From assembly GCA_026686845.1 (NCBI GenBank), contig JAIVEN010000050.1, positions 1-64,000 of the forward strand: a stretch of 64,000 bases of DNA, given 5' to 3'. Source of the DNA: Adenanthera pavonina. Lineage: Eukaryota > Streptophyta > Magnoliopsida > Fabales > Fabaceae. The translations under genes and the position numbers were made by a program. Below, piece after piece: positions 25,001 to 38,096 of the stretch; positions within the stretch are counted from its first letter, which is position 1, and every line of letters starts with the position of its first letter. The notes below the pieces were generated by a model, which ran no database searches, was not told where the DNA came from, and saw only the letters and a program-made list of their open reading frames with translations.

Positions 25001-27840
25001 ATCTTGTGGCATTCTCCTCCTTAGAGGCTCCTGATGAATGTTTAGAAATCTGGAACTTTCGAACAAAATGAGGTTAAAGCGGATTCTGATTGTGTTCATT
25101 TCATCATACAAGGCTCAAATTGGTGTGAGTATTTCGGATAAAAGCACTAGGTCACTTCATGTTGCAAATTTCGTGAGATTTTCCGATTTCTTTTGCTTTT
25201 CATAGCATTTTCATAAAGTTGGATCATTTGGCCAAAATGGCATGATGATGAAGCCGAATTGTGCACGTTTCTTCCAACTAGACTCGAATTGTTGTGAGTA
25301 AGCCGCATAAACTACCTACCTCACTTAGAATTCCAAATCATATGGCATTCTCCTCCGTAGAAATTCCTGGTGCATGTTTAGAAACCTTGAACTTTCAAAC
25401 AAAATGAGGTTAAAGCGAAATCTGATTGTGTTCATTTCATCATACAAGGCTCAAATTGGTGTGAGTATTTCGGAAAAAGCACTAGCTCACTTCATGTTGC
25501 AAATTTCGTGAGATTTTTTGATCACTTTTGCGTTTCATAGCATTTTCATAAAGTTGGATTGTTTGGCCAAAATGGCGTGATGATGAAGCCGAATTGTGCA
25601 CGTTTCTTCCAACTGGACACGACTTGTTGTGAGTAAGCCGCATAAACTCCCTAGGTCGCTTAAAATTCCAAATCTTGTGGCATTCTATTCCTTAGAGGCT
25701 CCTGATGAATGTTTAGAAATCTGGAACTTTCGAATAAAATGAGGTTAAAGCGGAATCTGATTGTGTTAATTTCATCATACAAGGCTCAAATTGGTGAGAG
25801 TATTTCGTATAAAAGCAGTAGCTCACTTCATGTTGCAAATTTCGTGAGATTTTCTGATCACTTTTTCTTTTCATAGCATTTTCATAAAGTTGGATTGTTT
25901 GGCCAAATTGGCGTGATGACGAAGCCGAATTGTGCACGTTTCTTCCAACTGGACTCGACTTGTTGTGAGTAAGCCTCATAAACTCCCTAGGTCGCTTAAA
26001 ATTCCAAATCTTGTGGCATTCTCCTCCTTAGAGGCTCCTGATTAATGTTTAGAAAACTGGAACTTTCAAACAAAATGAGATTAAAGCGGAATCCGATTGT
26101 GTTCATTTCATCATCCATAGCTCAAATTCGTGTGAGGATGTCGGATAAAATCACTAGCTCACTTCGTGTTGCAAATTTCGTGAGATTTTCCTATCTCTTT
26201 TGCTTGTCATAGCTTTTTCATAAAGTTGGATCGTTTGGCCAAAACGGCGTGATGATGAACCCGAATTGTGCACGTTTCTTCCAACTGGACTCGACTTGTT
26301 GTGAGTAAGCCGCATAAACTCCCTAGGTCGCTTAAAATTCAAAATCTTGTGGCATTCTCCTCCTTAGAGGCTCCTGATGAATGTTTAGAAATCTGGAACT
26401 TTCGAACAAAATGAGGTTAAAGCGGAATCTGATTGTGTTCATTTCATCATACAAGGCTCAAATTGGTGTGAGTATTTCGGATAAAATCACTAGCTCACTT
26501 CGTGTTGCAAATTTCGTGAGATTTTCCGATTTCTTTTGCTTTTCATAGCATTTTCATAAAGTTGGATCGTTTGGCCTAAATGGCGTGATGAAGAATCCGA
26601 ATTGTGCACATTTCTCCCAACTAGACACGAATTGTTGTGAGTAAGCCTTATAAACTCCCTAGGGCAGTTAAAATTCCAAATCTTGTTGCATTCTCCTCCT
26701 TAGAGGCTCCTGATGAATGTTTAGAAATCTGGAACTTTCGAGCAAAATGAGGTTAAAGCGGAATCTGATTGTGTTCATTTCATCATACAAGGCTCAAATT
26801 GGTGTGAGTATTTCGGATAAAAGCACTAGCTCACTTCATGTTGCAAATTTCGTGAGATTTTTCTGATTTCTTTTGATTTTCATAGCATTTTCATAAAGTT
26901 GGATCGTTTGGCCAAAATGGCATGATGATGAAGCCGAATTGTGCACGTTTCTTCCAACTAGACTCGAACAGTTGTGAGTAAGCCGCATAAACTACCTACC
27001 TCACTTAGAATTCCAAATCATATGGCATTCTCCTCCCTAGAACTTCCTGGTGCATGTTTAGAAACCTTGAACATTCGAACAAAATGAGGTTAAAGCGGAA
27101 TCTTATTGTGTTCATTTCATCATACAAGGCTCAAATTGGTGTGAGTATTTCGGATAAAAGCACTAGCTCACTTCATGTTGCAAATTTCGTGCGATTTTCC
27201 GATCACTTTTGCGTTTCATAGAATTTTCATAAAGTTGGATTGTTTGGCCAAAATGGCGTGATGATGAAGCCGAATTGTGCACGTTTCTTCCAACTGGACT
27301 TGACTTGTTGTGAGTAAGCCGCATAAACTCCCTAGGTCGCTTAAAATTCCAAATCTTGCGGCATTCTCCTCCTTAGAGGCTCCTGATTAATGTTTAGAAA
27401 ACTGGAACTTTCAAACAAAATGAGGTTAAAGCGGAATCCGATTGTGTTCATTTCATCATCCATAGCTCAAATTCGTGTGAGGATGTCGGATAAAATCACT
27501 AGCTCACTTCGTGTTGCAAATTTCGTGAGATTTTCCGATCTCTTTTGCTTTTCATAGCTTTTTCATAAAGTTGGATCGTTTGGCCAAAACGGCGTGATGA
27601 TGAACCCGAATTGTGCACGTTTCTTCCTACTGGACTTGACTTGTTGTGAGTAAGCCGCATAAACTCCCTAGGTCTCTTAAAATTCAAAATCTTGTGGCAT
27701 TCTCCTCCTTAGAGGCTCCTGATGAATGTTTAGAAATCTGGAACTTTCGAACAAAATAAGGTTAAAGCGGAATCTGATTGTGTTCATTTCATCATACAAG
27801 GCTCAAATTGGTGTGAGTATTTCAGATAAAAGCACTAGCT

Positions 27841-27865
27841 CACTTCATGAGATTTTCTGATCTCT
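27841..27865. repeat. Satellite unit with 14-bp deletion
   Basis: Near 27849 CACTTCATG runs straight into AGATTTTCTG. The usual TTGCAAATTTCGTG is missing, with a TG dinucleotide shared at both ends. Confidence 0.85.
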
Positions 27866-28032
27866 TTAGCTTTTCATAGCTTTTTCATAAAGTTGGATTG
27901 TTTGGCCAAAAAGGCGTGATGATGAAGCCGAATTGTGCACGTTTCTTCCGACTGGACTCGACTTGTTGTGAGTAAGCCGCATAAACTCCCTAGGTCGCTT
28001 AAAATTCAAAATCTTGTGGCATTCCCCTCCTT

Positions 28033-30043
28033 AGAGGCTCCAGATGAATGTTTAGAAAACTGGAACTTTCAAACAAAATGAGGTTAAAGCGGAATCCGAT
28101 TGTGTTCATTTCATCATCCATAGCTCAAATTCGTGTGAGGATGTCGGATAAAATCACTAGCTCATTCGTGTTGCAAATTTCGTGAGATTTTCCGATCTCT
28201 TTTGCTTTTCATAGCTTTTTCATAAAGTTGGATCGTTTGGCCAAAACGGCGTGATGATAAACTCGAATTGTGCACGTTTCTTCCAACTGGACTCGACTTG
28301 TTGTGAGTAAGCCGCATAAACTCCCTAGGTCGCTTAAAATTCAAAATCTTGTGGCATTCTCCTCCTTAGAGGCTCCTGATGAATGTTTGGAAATCTGGAA
28401 CTTTCGAACAAAATGAGGTTAAAGCGGAATCTGATTGTGTTCATTTCATCATACAAGGCTCAAATTGGTGTGAGTATTTCGGATAAAAGCACTAGCTCAC
28501 TTCATGTTGCAAATTTCGTGAGATTTTTCGATTTCTTTTGCATTTCATAGCATTTCATAAAGTTGGATCATTTGGCCAAAACGGCATGATGATGAAGCCG
28601 AATTGTGCACGTTTCTTCCAACTAGACTCGAACTGTTGTGAGTAAGCCGCATAAACTCCCTAGGGCACTTAAAATTCCAAATCTTGTGGCATTCTCCTCC
28701 TTAGAGGCTCCTGATGAATGTTTAGAAATCTGGAACTTTCGAACAAAATGAGGTTAAAGCGGAATCTGATTGTGTTCATTTCATCATACAAGGCTCAAAT
28801 TGGTGTCAGTATTTCGGATAAAAGAACTAGCTCACTTCACGTTGCAAATTTCGTGAGATTTTCCGATTTCTTTTGCTTTTCATAGCATTTCATAAAGTTG
28901 GATCATTTGGCCAAAACGGCATGATGATGAAGCCGAATTGTGCACGTTTCTTCTAACTAGACTCGAACTGTTGTGAGTAAGCCGCATAAACTCCCTAGGG
29001 CACTTAAAATTCCAAATCTTGTGGCATTCTCCTCCTTAGAGGCTCCTGATGAATGTTTAGAAATCTGGAACTTTCGAACAAAATGAGGTTAAAGCGGAAT
29101 CTGATTGTGTTCATTTCATCATACAAGGCTCAAATTGGTGTGAGTATTTCGGATAAAAGCACTAGCTCACTTCATGTTGCAAATTTCGTGAGATTTTCCG
29201 ATTTCTTTTGCATTTCATAGCATTTCATAAAGTTGGATCATTTGGCCAAAACGGCATGATGATGAAGCCGAATTGTGCACGTTTCTTCCAACTAGACTCG
29301 AACTGTTGTGAGTAAGCCGCATAAACTCCCTAGGGCACTTAAAATTCCAAATCTTGTGGCATTCTCCTCCTTAGAGGCTCCTGATGAATGTTTAGAAATC
29401 TGGAACTTTCGAACAAAATAAGGTTAAAGCGGAATCTGATTGTGTTCATTTCATCATACAAGGCTCAAATTGGTGTGAGTATTTCGGATAAAATCACTAG
29501 CTCACTTCGTGTTGCAAATTTCGTGAGATTTTCTGATTTCTTTTGCTTTTCAAAGCATTTTCATAAAGTTGGATCGTTTGGCCTAAATGGCGCGATGAAG
29601 AATCCGAATTGTGCACATTTCTCCCAACTGACTCGAATTGTTGTGAGTAAGCCGCATAAACTCCCTAGGGCACTTAAAATTCCAAATCTTGTGGCATTCT
29701 CCTCCTTAGAGGCTCCTGATGAATGTTTAGAAATCTGGAACTTTCGAACAAAATGAGGTTAAAGCGGAGTCTGATTGTGTTCATTTCATCATACAAGGCT
29801 CAAATTGGTGTGAGTATTTCGTATAAAAGCACTGGCTCACTTCATGTTGCAAATTTCGTGAGATTTTCCGATCACTTTTGCTTTTCATAGCATTTTCATA
29901 AAGTTTGATTGTTTGGCGAAAATGGCGTGATGATGAAGCCGAATTGTGCACGTTTCTTCCGACTGGACTCGACTTGTTGTGAGTAAGCCGCATAAACTCC
30001 CTAGGTCGCTTAAAATTCAAAATCTTGTGGCATTCCCCTCCTT
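28033..30043. repeat. Six-unit block repeated at 2011 bp
   Basis: From the rare CATTCCCCTCC with GGCTCCAGATG (28022 and 30033), through GAATGTTTGGAAATC (about 28381 and 30392), into the trimer, sequences correspond at an offset of 2011 bp (six 335-bp units). One unit in this block, at 29709-30043, carries GTTTGATTGTTTGGCG and ACTGGCTCAC. The same unit type recurs at about 46178-46510, 16.5 kb away. Confidence 0.85.
28704..29708. repeat. Trimer higher-order repeat (1005 bp), copy 1
   Basis: The three units, in order, are marked by AAAAGAACTAGC with CTTCACGTTGC, then GCATTTCATAGCATTTC, then AAAATAAGG with CTTTTCAAAGC and the one-base-shorter CCCAACTGACTCG. It matches the copy at 30715 at an offset of 2011 bp with about three mismatches. 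Confidence 0.9.
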
Positions 30044-30714
30044 AGAGGCTCCAGATGAATGTTTAGAAAACTGGAACTTTCAAACAAAATGAGGTTAAAG
30101 CGGAATCCGATTATGTTCATTTCATCATCCATAGCTCAAATTCGTGTGAGGATGTCGGATAAAATCACTAGCTCATTCGTGTTGCAAATTTCGTGAGATT
30201 TTCCGATCTCTTTTGCTTTTCATAGCTTTTTCATAAAGTTGGATCGTTTGGCCAAAACGGCGTGATGATAAACTCGAATTGTGCACGTTTCTTCCAACTG
30301 GACTCGACTTGTTGTGAGTAAGCCGCATAAACTCCCTAGGTCGCTTAAAATTCAAAATCTTGTGGCATTCTCCTCCTTAGAGGCTCCTGATGAATGTTTG
30401 GAAATCTGGATATTTCGAACAAAATGAGGTTAAAGCGGAATCTGATTGTGTTCATTTCATCATACAAGGCTCAAATTGGTGTGAGTATTTCGGATAAAAG
30501 CACTAGCTCACTTCATGTTGCAAATTTCGTGAGATTTTCCGATTTCTTTTGCATTTCATAGCATTTCATAAAGTTGGATCATTTGGCCAAAACGGCATGA
30601 TGATGAAGCCGAATTGTGCACGTTTCTTCCAACTAGACTCAAACTGTTGTGAGTAAGCCGCATAAACTCCCTAGGGCACTTAAAATTCCAAATCTTGTGG
30701 CATTCTCCTCCTTA

Positions 30715-31719
30715 GAGGCTCCTGATGAATGTTTAGAAATCTGGAACTTTCGAACAAAATGAGGTTAAAGCGGAATCTGATTGTGTTCATTTCATCATAC
30801 AAGGCTCAAATTGGTGTGAGTATTTCGGATAAAAGAACTAGCTCACTTCACGTTGCAAATTTCGTGAGATTTTCCGATTTCTTTTGCTTTTCATAGCATT
30901 TCATAAAGTTGGATCATTTGGCCAAAACGGCATGATGATGAAGCCGAATTGTGCACGTTTCTTCTAACTAGACTCGAACTGTTGTGAGTAAGCCGCATAA
31001 ACTCCCTAGGGCACTTAAAATTCCAAATCTTGTGGCATTCTCCTCCTTAGAGGCTCCTGATGAATGTTTAGAAATCTGGAACTTTCGAACAAAATGAGGT
31101 TAAAGCGGAATCTGATTGTGTTCATTTCATCATACAAGGCTCAAATTGGTGTGAGTATTTCGGAAAAAAGCACTAGCTCACTTCATGTTGCAAATTTCGT
31201 GAGATTTTCCAATTTCTTTTGCATTTCATAGCATTTCATAAAGTTGGATCATTTGGCCAAAACGGCATGATGATGAAGCCGAATTGTGCACGTTTCTTCC
31301 AACTAGACTCGAACTGTTGTGAGTAAGCCGCATAAACTCCCTAGGGCACTTAAAATTCCAAATCTTGTGGCATTCTCCTCCTTAGAGGCTCCTGATGAAT
31401 GTTTAGAAATCTGGAACTTTCGAACAAAATAAGGTTAAAGCGGAATCTGATTGTGTTCATTTCATCATACAAGGCTCAAATTGGTGTGAGTATTTCGGAT
31501 AAAATCACTAGCTCACTTCGTGTTGCAAATTTCGTGAGATTTTCTGATTTCTTTTGCTTTTCAAAGCATTTTCATAAAGTTGGATCGTTTGGCCTAAATG
31601 GCGCGATGAAGAATCCGAATTGTGCACATTTCTCCCAACTGACTCGAATTGTTGTGAGTAAGCCGCATAAACTCCCTAGGGCACTTAAAATTCCAAATCT
31701 TGTGGCATTCTCCTCCTTA
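30715..31719. repeat. Trimer higher-order repeat (1005 bp), copy 2
   Basis: It has the same three unit types as 28704-29708. It is directly followed by copy 3 at exactly 1005 bp with about three mismatches (AAAGC to AAGGC, CCAATTT to CCGATTT, AAACTCC to AAACTTC), roughly 99.7% identity. Confidence 0.94.
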
Positions 31720-32724
31720 GAGGCTCCTGATGAATGTTTAGAAATCTGGAACTTTCGAACAAAATGAGGTTAAGGCGGAATCTGATTGTGTTCATTTCAT
31801 CATACAAGGCTCAAATTGGTGTGAGTATTTCGGATAAAAGAACTAGCTCACTTCACGTTGCAAATTTCGTGAGATTTTCCGATTTCTTTTGCTTTTCATA
31901 GCATTTCATAAAGTTGGATCATTTGGCCAAAACGGCATGATGATGAAGCCGAATTGTGCACGTTTCTTCTAACTAGACTCGAACTGTTGTGAGTAAGCCG
32001 CATAAACTCCCTAGGGCACTTAAAATTCCAAATCTTGTGGCATTCTCCTCCTTAGAGGCTCCTGATGAATGTTTAGAAATCTGGAACTTTCGAACAAAAT
32101 GAGGTTAAAGCGGAATCTGATTGTGTTCATTTCATCATACAAGGCTCAAATTGGTGTGAGTATTTCGGAAAAAAGCACTAGCTCACTTCATGTTGCAAAT
32201 TTCGTGAGATTTTCCGATTTCTTTTGCATTTCATAGCATTTCATAAAGTTGGATCATTTGGCCAAAACGGCATGATGATGAAGCCGAATTGTGCACGTTT
32301 CTTCCAACTAGACTCGAACTGTTGTGAGTAAGCCGCATAAACTCCCTAGGGCACTTAAAATTCCAAATCTTGTGGCATTCTCCTCCTTAGAGGCTCCTGA
32401 TGAATGTTTAGAAATCTGGAACTTTCGAACAAAATAAGGTTAAAGCGGAATCTGATTGTGTTCATTTCATCATACAAGGCTCAAATTGGTGTGAGTATTT
32501 CGGATAAAATCACTAGCTCACTTCGTGTTGCAAATTTCGTGAGATTTTCTGATTTCTTTTGCTTTTCAAAGCATTTTCATAAAGTTGGATCGTTTGGCCT
32601 AAATGGCGCGATGAAGAATCCGAATTGTGCACATTTCTCCCAACTGACTCGAATTGTTGTGAGTAAGCCGCATAAACTTCCTAGGGCACTTAAAATTCCA
32701 AATCTTGTGGCATTCTCCTCCTTA
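31720..32724. repeat. Trimer higher-order repeat (1005 bp), copy 3
   Basis: Third trimer copy, in tandem with copy 2. The third unit of each trimer copy contains the same one-base deletion. It fuses two reading frames into identical 122-codon open frames at 29388, 31399 and 32404. This is a by-product of homogenisation, not evidence for a gene. Confidence 0.94.
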
Positions 32725-33731
32725 GAGGCTCCTGATGAATGTTTAGAAATCTGGAACTTTCGAACAAAATGAGGTTAAAGCGGAATCTGATTGTGTTCAT
32801 TTCATCATACAAGGCTCAAATTGGTGTGAGTATTTCGGATAAAAGCACTAGCTCACTTCATGTTGCAAATTTCGTGAGATTTTCCGATTTCTTTTGCTTT
32901 TCATAGCATTTCATAAAGTTGGATCATTTGGCCAAAACGGCATGATGATGAAACCGAATTGTGCACGTTTCTTCCAACTAGACTCGAACTGTTGTGAGTA
33001 AGCCGCATAAACTACCTACCTCACTTAGAATTCCAAATCATATGGCACTCTCCTCCCTAGAACTTCCTGGTGCATGTTTAGAAACCTTGAACTTTCGAAC
33101 AAAATGAGGTTAAAGCGGAATCAGATTGTGTTCATTTCATCATACAAGGCTCAAATTGGTGTGAGTATTTCGGATAAAATCACTAGCTCACTTCGTGTTG
33201 CAAATTTCGTGAGATTTTCTGATCACTTTTTCTTTTCATAGCATTTTCTTAAAGTTGGATTGTTTGGCCAAATTGGCGTGATGACGAAGCCGAATTGTGC
33301 ACGTTTCTTCCAACTGGACTCGACTTGTTGTCAGTAAGCCTCATAAACTCCCTAGGTCGCTTAAAATTCCAAATCTTGTGGCATTCTCCTCCTTAGATGC
33401 TCCTGATTAATGTTTAGAAAACTGGAACTTTCAAACAAAATGAGGTTAAAGCAGAATCCGATTGTGTTCATTTCATCATACAAGGCTCAAATTGGTGTCA
33501 GGATGTCGGATAAAATCACTAGCTCACTTCGTGTTGCAAATTTCGTGAGATTTTCTGATCTCTTTTGCTTTTCATAGCTTTTTCATAAAGTTGGATCGTT
33601 TGGCCAAAACGGCGTGATGATGAACCCGAATTGTGCACGTTTCTTCCAACTGGACTCGACTTGTTGTGAGTAAGCCGTATAAACTCCCTAGGTCGCTTAA
33701 AATTCAAAATCTTGTGGCATTCTCCTCCTTA

Positions 33732-34402
33732 GAGGCTCCTGATGAATGTTTAGAAATCTGGAACTTTCGAACAAAATGAGGTTAAAGCGGAATCTGATTG
33801 TGTTCATTTCATCATACAAGGCTCAAATTGGTGTGAGTATTTCGGATAAAAGCACTAGCTCACTTCATGTTGCAAATTTCGTGAGATTTTCCGATTTCTT
33901 TTGCATTTCATAGCATTTCATAAAGTTGGATCATTTGGCCAAAACGGCATGATGATGAAGCCGAATTGTGCACGTTTCTTCCAACTAGACTCGAACTGTT
34001 GTGAGTAAGCCGCATAAACTCCCTAGGGCACTTAAAATTCCAAATCTTGTGGCATTCTCCTCCTTAGAGGCTCCTGATGAATGTTTAGAAATCTGGAACT
34101 TTCGAACAAAATAAGGTTAAAGCGGAATCTGATTGTGTTCATTTCATCATACAAGGCTCAAATTGGTGTGAGTATTTCGGATAAAATCACTAGCTCACTT
34201 CGTGTTGCAAATTTCGTGAGATTTTCTGATTTCTTTTGCTTTTCAAAGCATTTTCATAAAGTTGGATCGTTTGGCCTAAATGGCGTGATGAAGAATCCGA
34301 ATTGTGCACATTTCTCCCAACTAGACTCGAATTGTTGTGAGTAAGCCGCATAAACTCCCTAGGGCACTTAAAATTCAAAATCTTGTGGCATTCTCCTCCT
34401 TA
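33732..34402. repeat. Dimer higher-order repeat (671 bp), copy 1
   Basis: This is a pair of units: the first has GCATTTCATAGCATTTC, the second AAAATAAGG with CTTTTCAAAGC and GATGAAGAATCC. The pair recurs at 34403 with an offset of 671 bp. The only differences I see are AATTCCAAA/AATTCAAAA exchanges at two sites, in opposite directions, as expected from local exchange. Confidence 0.92.
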
Positions 34403-35073
34403 GAGGCTCCTGATGAATGTTTAGAAATCTGGAACTTTCGAACAAAATGAGGTTAAAGCGGAATCTGATTGTGTTCATTTCATCATACAAGGCTCAAATT
34501 GGTGTGAGTATTTCGGATAAAAGCACTAGCTCACTTCATGTTGCAAATTTCGTGAGATTTTCCGATTTCTTTTGCATTTCATAGCATTTCATAAAGTTGG
34601 ATCATTTGGCCAAAACGGCATGATGATGAAGCCGAATTGTGCACGTTTCTTCCAACTAGACTCGAACTGTTGTGAGTAAGCCGCATAAACTCCCTAGGGC
34701 ACTTAAAATTCAAAATCTTGTGGCATTCTCCTCCTTAGAGGCTCCTGATGAATGTTTAGAAATCTGGAACTTTCGAACAAAATAAGGTTAAAGCGGAATC
34801 TGATTGTGTTCATTTCATCATACAAGGCTCAAATTGGTGTGAGTATTTCGGATAAAATCACTAGCTCACTTCGTGTTGCAAATTTCGTGAGATTTTCTGA
34901 TTTCTTTTGCTTTTCAAAGCATTTTCATAAAGTTGGATCGTTTGGCCTAAATGGCGTGATGAAGAATCCGAATTGTGCACATTTCTCCCAACTAGACTCG
35001 AATTGTTGTGAGTAAGCCGCATAAACTCCCTAGGGCACTTAAAATTCCAAATCTTGTGGCATTCTCCTCCTTA
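34403..35073. repeat. Dimer higher-order repeat (671 bp), copy 2
   Basis: Tandem copy of 33732-34402. Both its units are close relatives of units 2 and 3 of the 1005-bp trimer. The dimer therefore probably arose by loss of one trimer unit, and both forms were amplified separately. Confidence 0.92.
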
Positions 35074-37423
35074 GAGGCTCCTGATGAATGTTTAGAAATC
35101 TGGAACTTTCGAACAAAATGAGGTTAAAGCGGAATCTGATTGTGTTCATTTCATCATACAAGGCTCAAATTGGTGTGAGTATTTCGGATAAAAGCACTAG
35201 CTCACTTCATGTTGCAAATTTCGTGTGATTTTCCGATTTCTTTTGCTTTTCATAGCATTTCATAAAGTTAGATCATTTGGCCAAAACGGCATCATGATGA
35301 AACCGAATTGTGCACGTTTCTTCCAACTAGACTCGAACTGTTGTGAGTAAGCCGCATAAACTACCTACCTCACTTAGAATTCTAAATCATATGGCATTCT
35401 CCTCCCTAGAACTTCCTGGTTCATGTTTAGAAACCTTGAACTTTCGAACAAAATGAGGTTAAAGCGGAATCTGATTGTGTTCATTTCATCATACAAGGCT
35501 CAAATTGGTGTGAGTATTTCGGATAAAAGCACTAGCTCACTTCATGTTTCAAATTTCGTGAGATTTTCCGATCACTTTTGCGCTTCATAGAATTTTCATA
35601 AAGTTGGATTGTTTGGCCAAAATGGCATGATGATGAAGCCAAATTGTGCACGTTTCTTCCAACTGGACTCGACTTGTTGTGAGTAAGCCGCATATATTCC
35701 CTAGGTCGCTTAAAATTCAAAATCTTGTGGCATTCTATTTCTTAGAGGCTCCTGATGAATGCTTAGAAATCTGGAACTTTCGAATAAAATGAGGTTAAAG
35801 CGGAATCTGATTGTGTTAATTTCATCATACAAGGCTCAAATTGGTGAGAGTATTTCGTATGAAAGCACTAGCTCACTTCATGTTGCAAATTTCGTGAGAT
35901 TTTCTGATCACTTTTTCTTTTCATAGCATTTTCATAAAGTTGGATTCTTTGGCCAAATTGGCGTGATGACGAAGCCGAATTGTGCACGTTTCTTCCAACT
36001 GGACTCGACTTGTTGTGAGTAAGCCTCATAAACTCCCTAGGTCGCTTAAAATTCCAAATCTTGTGGCATTCTCCTCCTTAGAGGCTCCTGATTAATGTTT
36101 AGAAAACTGGAACTTTCAAACAAAATGAGGTTAAAGCGGAATCCGATTGTGTTCATTTCATCATCCATAGCTCAAATTCGTGTGAGGATGTCGGATAAAA
36201 TCACTAGCTCACTTCGTGTTGAAAATTTCGTGAGATTTTCTGATCTCTTTTGCTTTTCATAGCTTTTTCATAAAGTTGGATCGTTTGGCCAAAACGGCAT
36301 GATGATGAACTCGAATTGTGCACGATTCTTCCAACTGGACTCGACTTGTTGTGACTAAGCCGCATAAACTCCCTAGGTCGCTTAAAATTCAAAATCTTGT
36401 GGCATTCTCCTCCTTAGAGGCTCCTGATGAATGTTTAGAAATCTGGAACTTTCGAACAAAATCAGGTTAAAGGAGAATCTGATTGTGTTCATTTCATCAT
36501 ACAAGGCTCAAATTGGTATGAGTATTTCGGATAAAAGCACTAGCTCACTTCATGTTGCAAATTTCGTGAGATTTTCTGATTTCTTTTGCTTTTCATAGCA
36601 TTTCATAAAGTTGGATCATTTGGCCAAAACGGCATGATGATGAAACCGAATTGTGCACGTTTCTTCCAACTAGACTCGAACTGTTGTGAGTAAGCCGCAT
36701 AAACTACCTACCTCACTTAGAATTCCAAATCATATGGCATTCTCCTCCCTAGAACTTCCTGGTGCATGTTTAGAAACCTTGAACTTTCAAACAAAATGAG
36801 GTTAAAGCGGAATCTGATTGTGTTCATTTCATCATACAAGGCTCAAATTGGTGAGAGTATTTCGTATGAAAGCACTAGCTCACTTCATGTTTCAAATTTC
36901 GTGAGATTTTCTGATCACTTTTTCTTTTCATAGCATTTTCATAAAGTTGGATTCTTTGGCCAAATTGGCGTGATGACGAAGCCGAATTGTGCACGTTTCT
37001 TCCAACTGGACTCGACTTGTTGTGAGTAAGCCTCATAAACTCCCTAGGTCGCTTAAAATTCCAAATCTTGTCGCATTCTCCTCCTTAGAGGCTCCTGATT
37101 AATGTTTAGAAAACTGAAACTTTCAAACAAAATGAGGTTAAAGCGGAATCCGATTGTGTTCATTTCATCATCCATAGCTCAAATTCGTGTGAGGATGTCG
37201 GATAAAATCACTAGCTCACTTCGTGTTGCAAATTTCGTGAGATTTTATGATCTCTTTTGCTTTTCATAGCTTTTTCATAAAGTTGGATTGTTTGGCCAAA
37301 ACGGCGTGATGATGAACCCGAATTGTGCACGTTTCTTCCAACTGGACTCGACTTGTTGTGAGTAAGCCGCATAAACTCCCTAGTTCGCTTAAAATTCAAA
37401 GTCTTGTGGCATTCTCCTCATTA

Positions 37424-38096
37424 GAGGCTCCTGATGAATGTTTAGAAATCTGGAACTTTCGAACAAAATCAGGTTAAAGGACAATCTGATTGTGTTCATT
37501 TCATCATACAAGGCTCAAATTGGTGTGAGTATTTCGGATAAAAGCACTAGCTCACTTCATGTTGCAAATTTCGTGAGATTTTCTGATCTCTTTTGCTTTT
37601 CATAGCTTTTTCATAAAGTTGGATCGTTTTGGCCAAAACGGCGTGATGATGAACCCGAATTGTGCACGTTTCTTCCAACTGGACTCGACTTGTTGTGAGT
37701 AAGCCGCATAAACTCCCTAGTTCGCTTAAAATTCAAAATCTTGTGGCATTCTCCTCATTAGAGGCTCCTGATGAATGTTTAGAAATCTGGAACTTTCGAA
37801 CAAAATCAGGTTAAAGGACAATCTGATTGTATTCATTTCATCATACAAGGCTCAAATTGGTGTGAGTATTTCGGATAAAAGCACTAGCTCACTTCATGTT
37901 GCAAATTTCGTGAGATTTTCTGATCTCTTTTGCTTTTCATAGCTTTTTCATAAAGTTGGATCGTTTGGCCAAAACGGCGTGATGATGAACCCGAATTGTG
38001 CACGTTTCTTCCAACTGGACTCGACTTTTTGTGACTAAGCCTCATAAACTCCCTAGGTCGCTTAAAATTCCAAATCTTGTGGCATTCTCCTCCTTA
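37424..38096. repeat. Two adjacent near-identical units with AGGACAATCTGAT
   Basis: Units starting at 37424 and 37761 (337 bp apart) share the private combination AAAATCAGG, AAAGGACAATC and CTCATTAGAGG. They are nearly identical through most of sub-repeat A. This is a single-unit tandem duplication, the smallest amplification step visible in the window. Confidence 0.8.

Larger units (their letters stand above)
21000..28021. repeat. Array zone 3: GATCACTTTTGC subfamily and 3' CTAGGTCGC / CTAGGGCAC units
   Basis: From about 21170 many units replace CGATTTCTTTTGC with CGATCACTTTTGC and carry GGATTGTTTGG. The unit 3' part changes from CCTACCTCGC to CCTAGGTCGC (an AvrII site) or CCTAGGGCAC, and AAAATTCCAAATC often becomes AAAATTCAAAATC. 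Two internal deletions (near 21994 and 27849) lie here and reduce the 24 units from 21344 to 29374 by a net 34 bp. Confidence 0.85.
28022..35073. repeat. Array zone 4: most homogenised part, 335-bp units
   Basis: Most units have lost one T in GCATTTCATAAAG (usual GCATTTTCATAAAG), so the unit is 335 bp. The zone is built from trimer, hexamer and dimer higher-order repeats. The three trimer copies that I compared base by base differ at only a few positions per kb. The sixteen units from 29374 to 34738 occupy 5364 bp. Confidence 0.88.
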
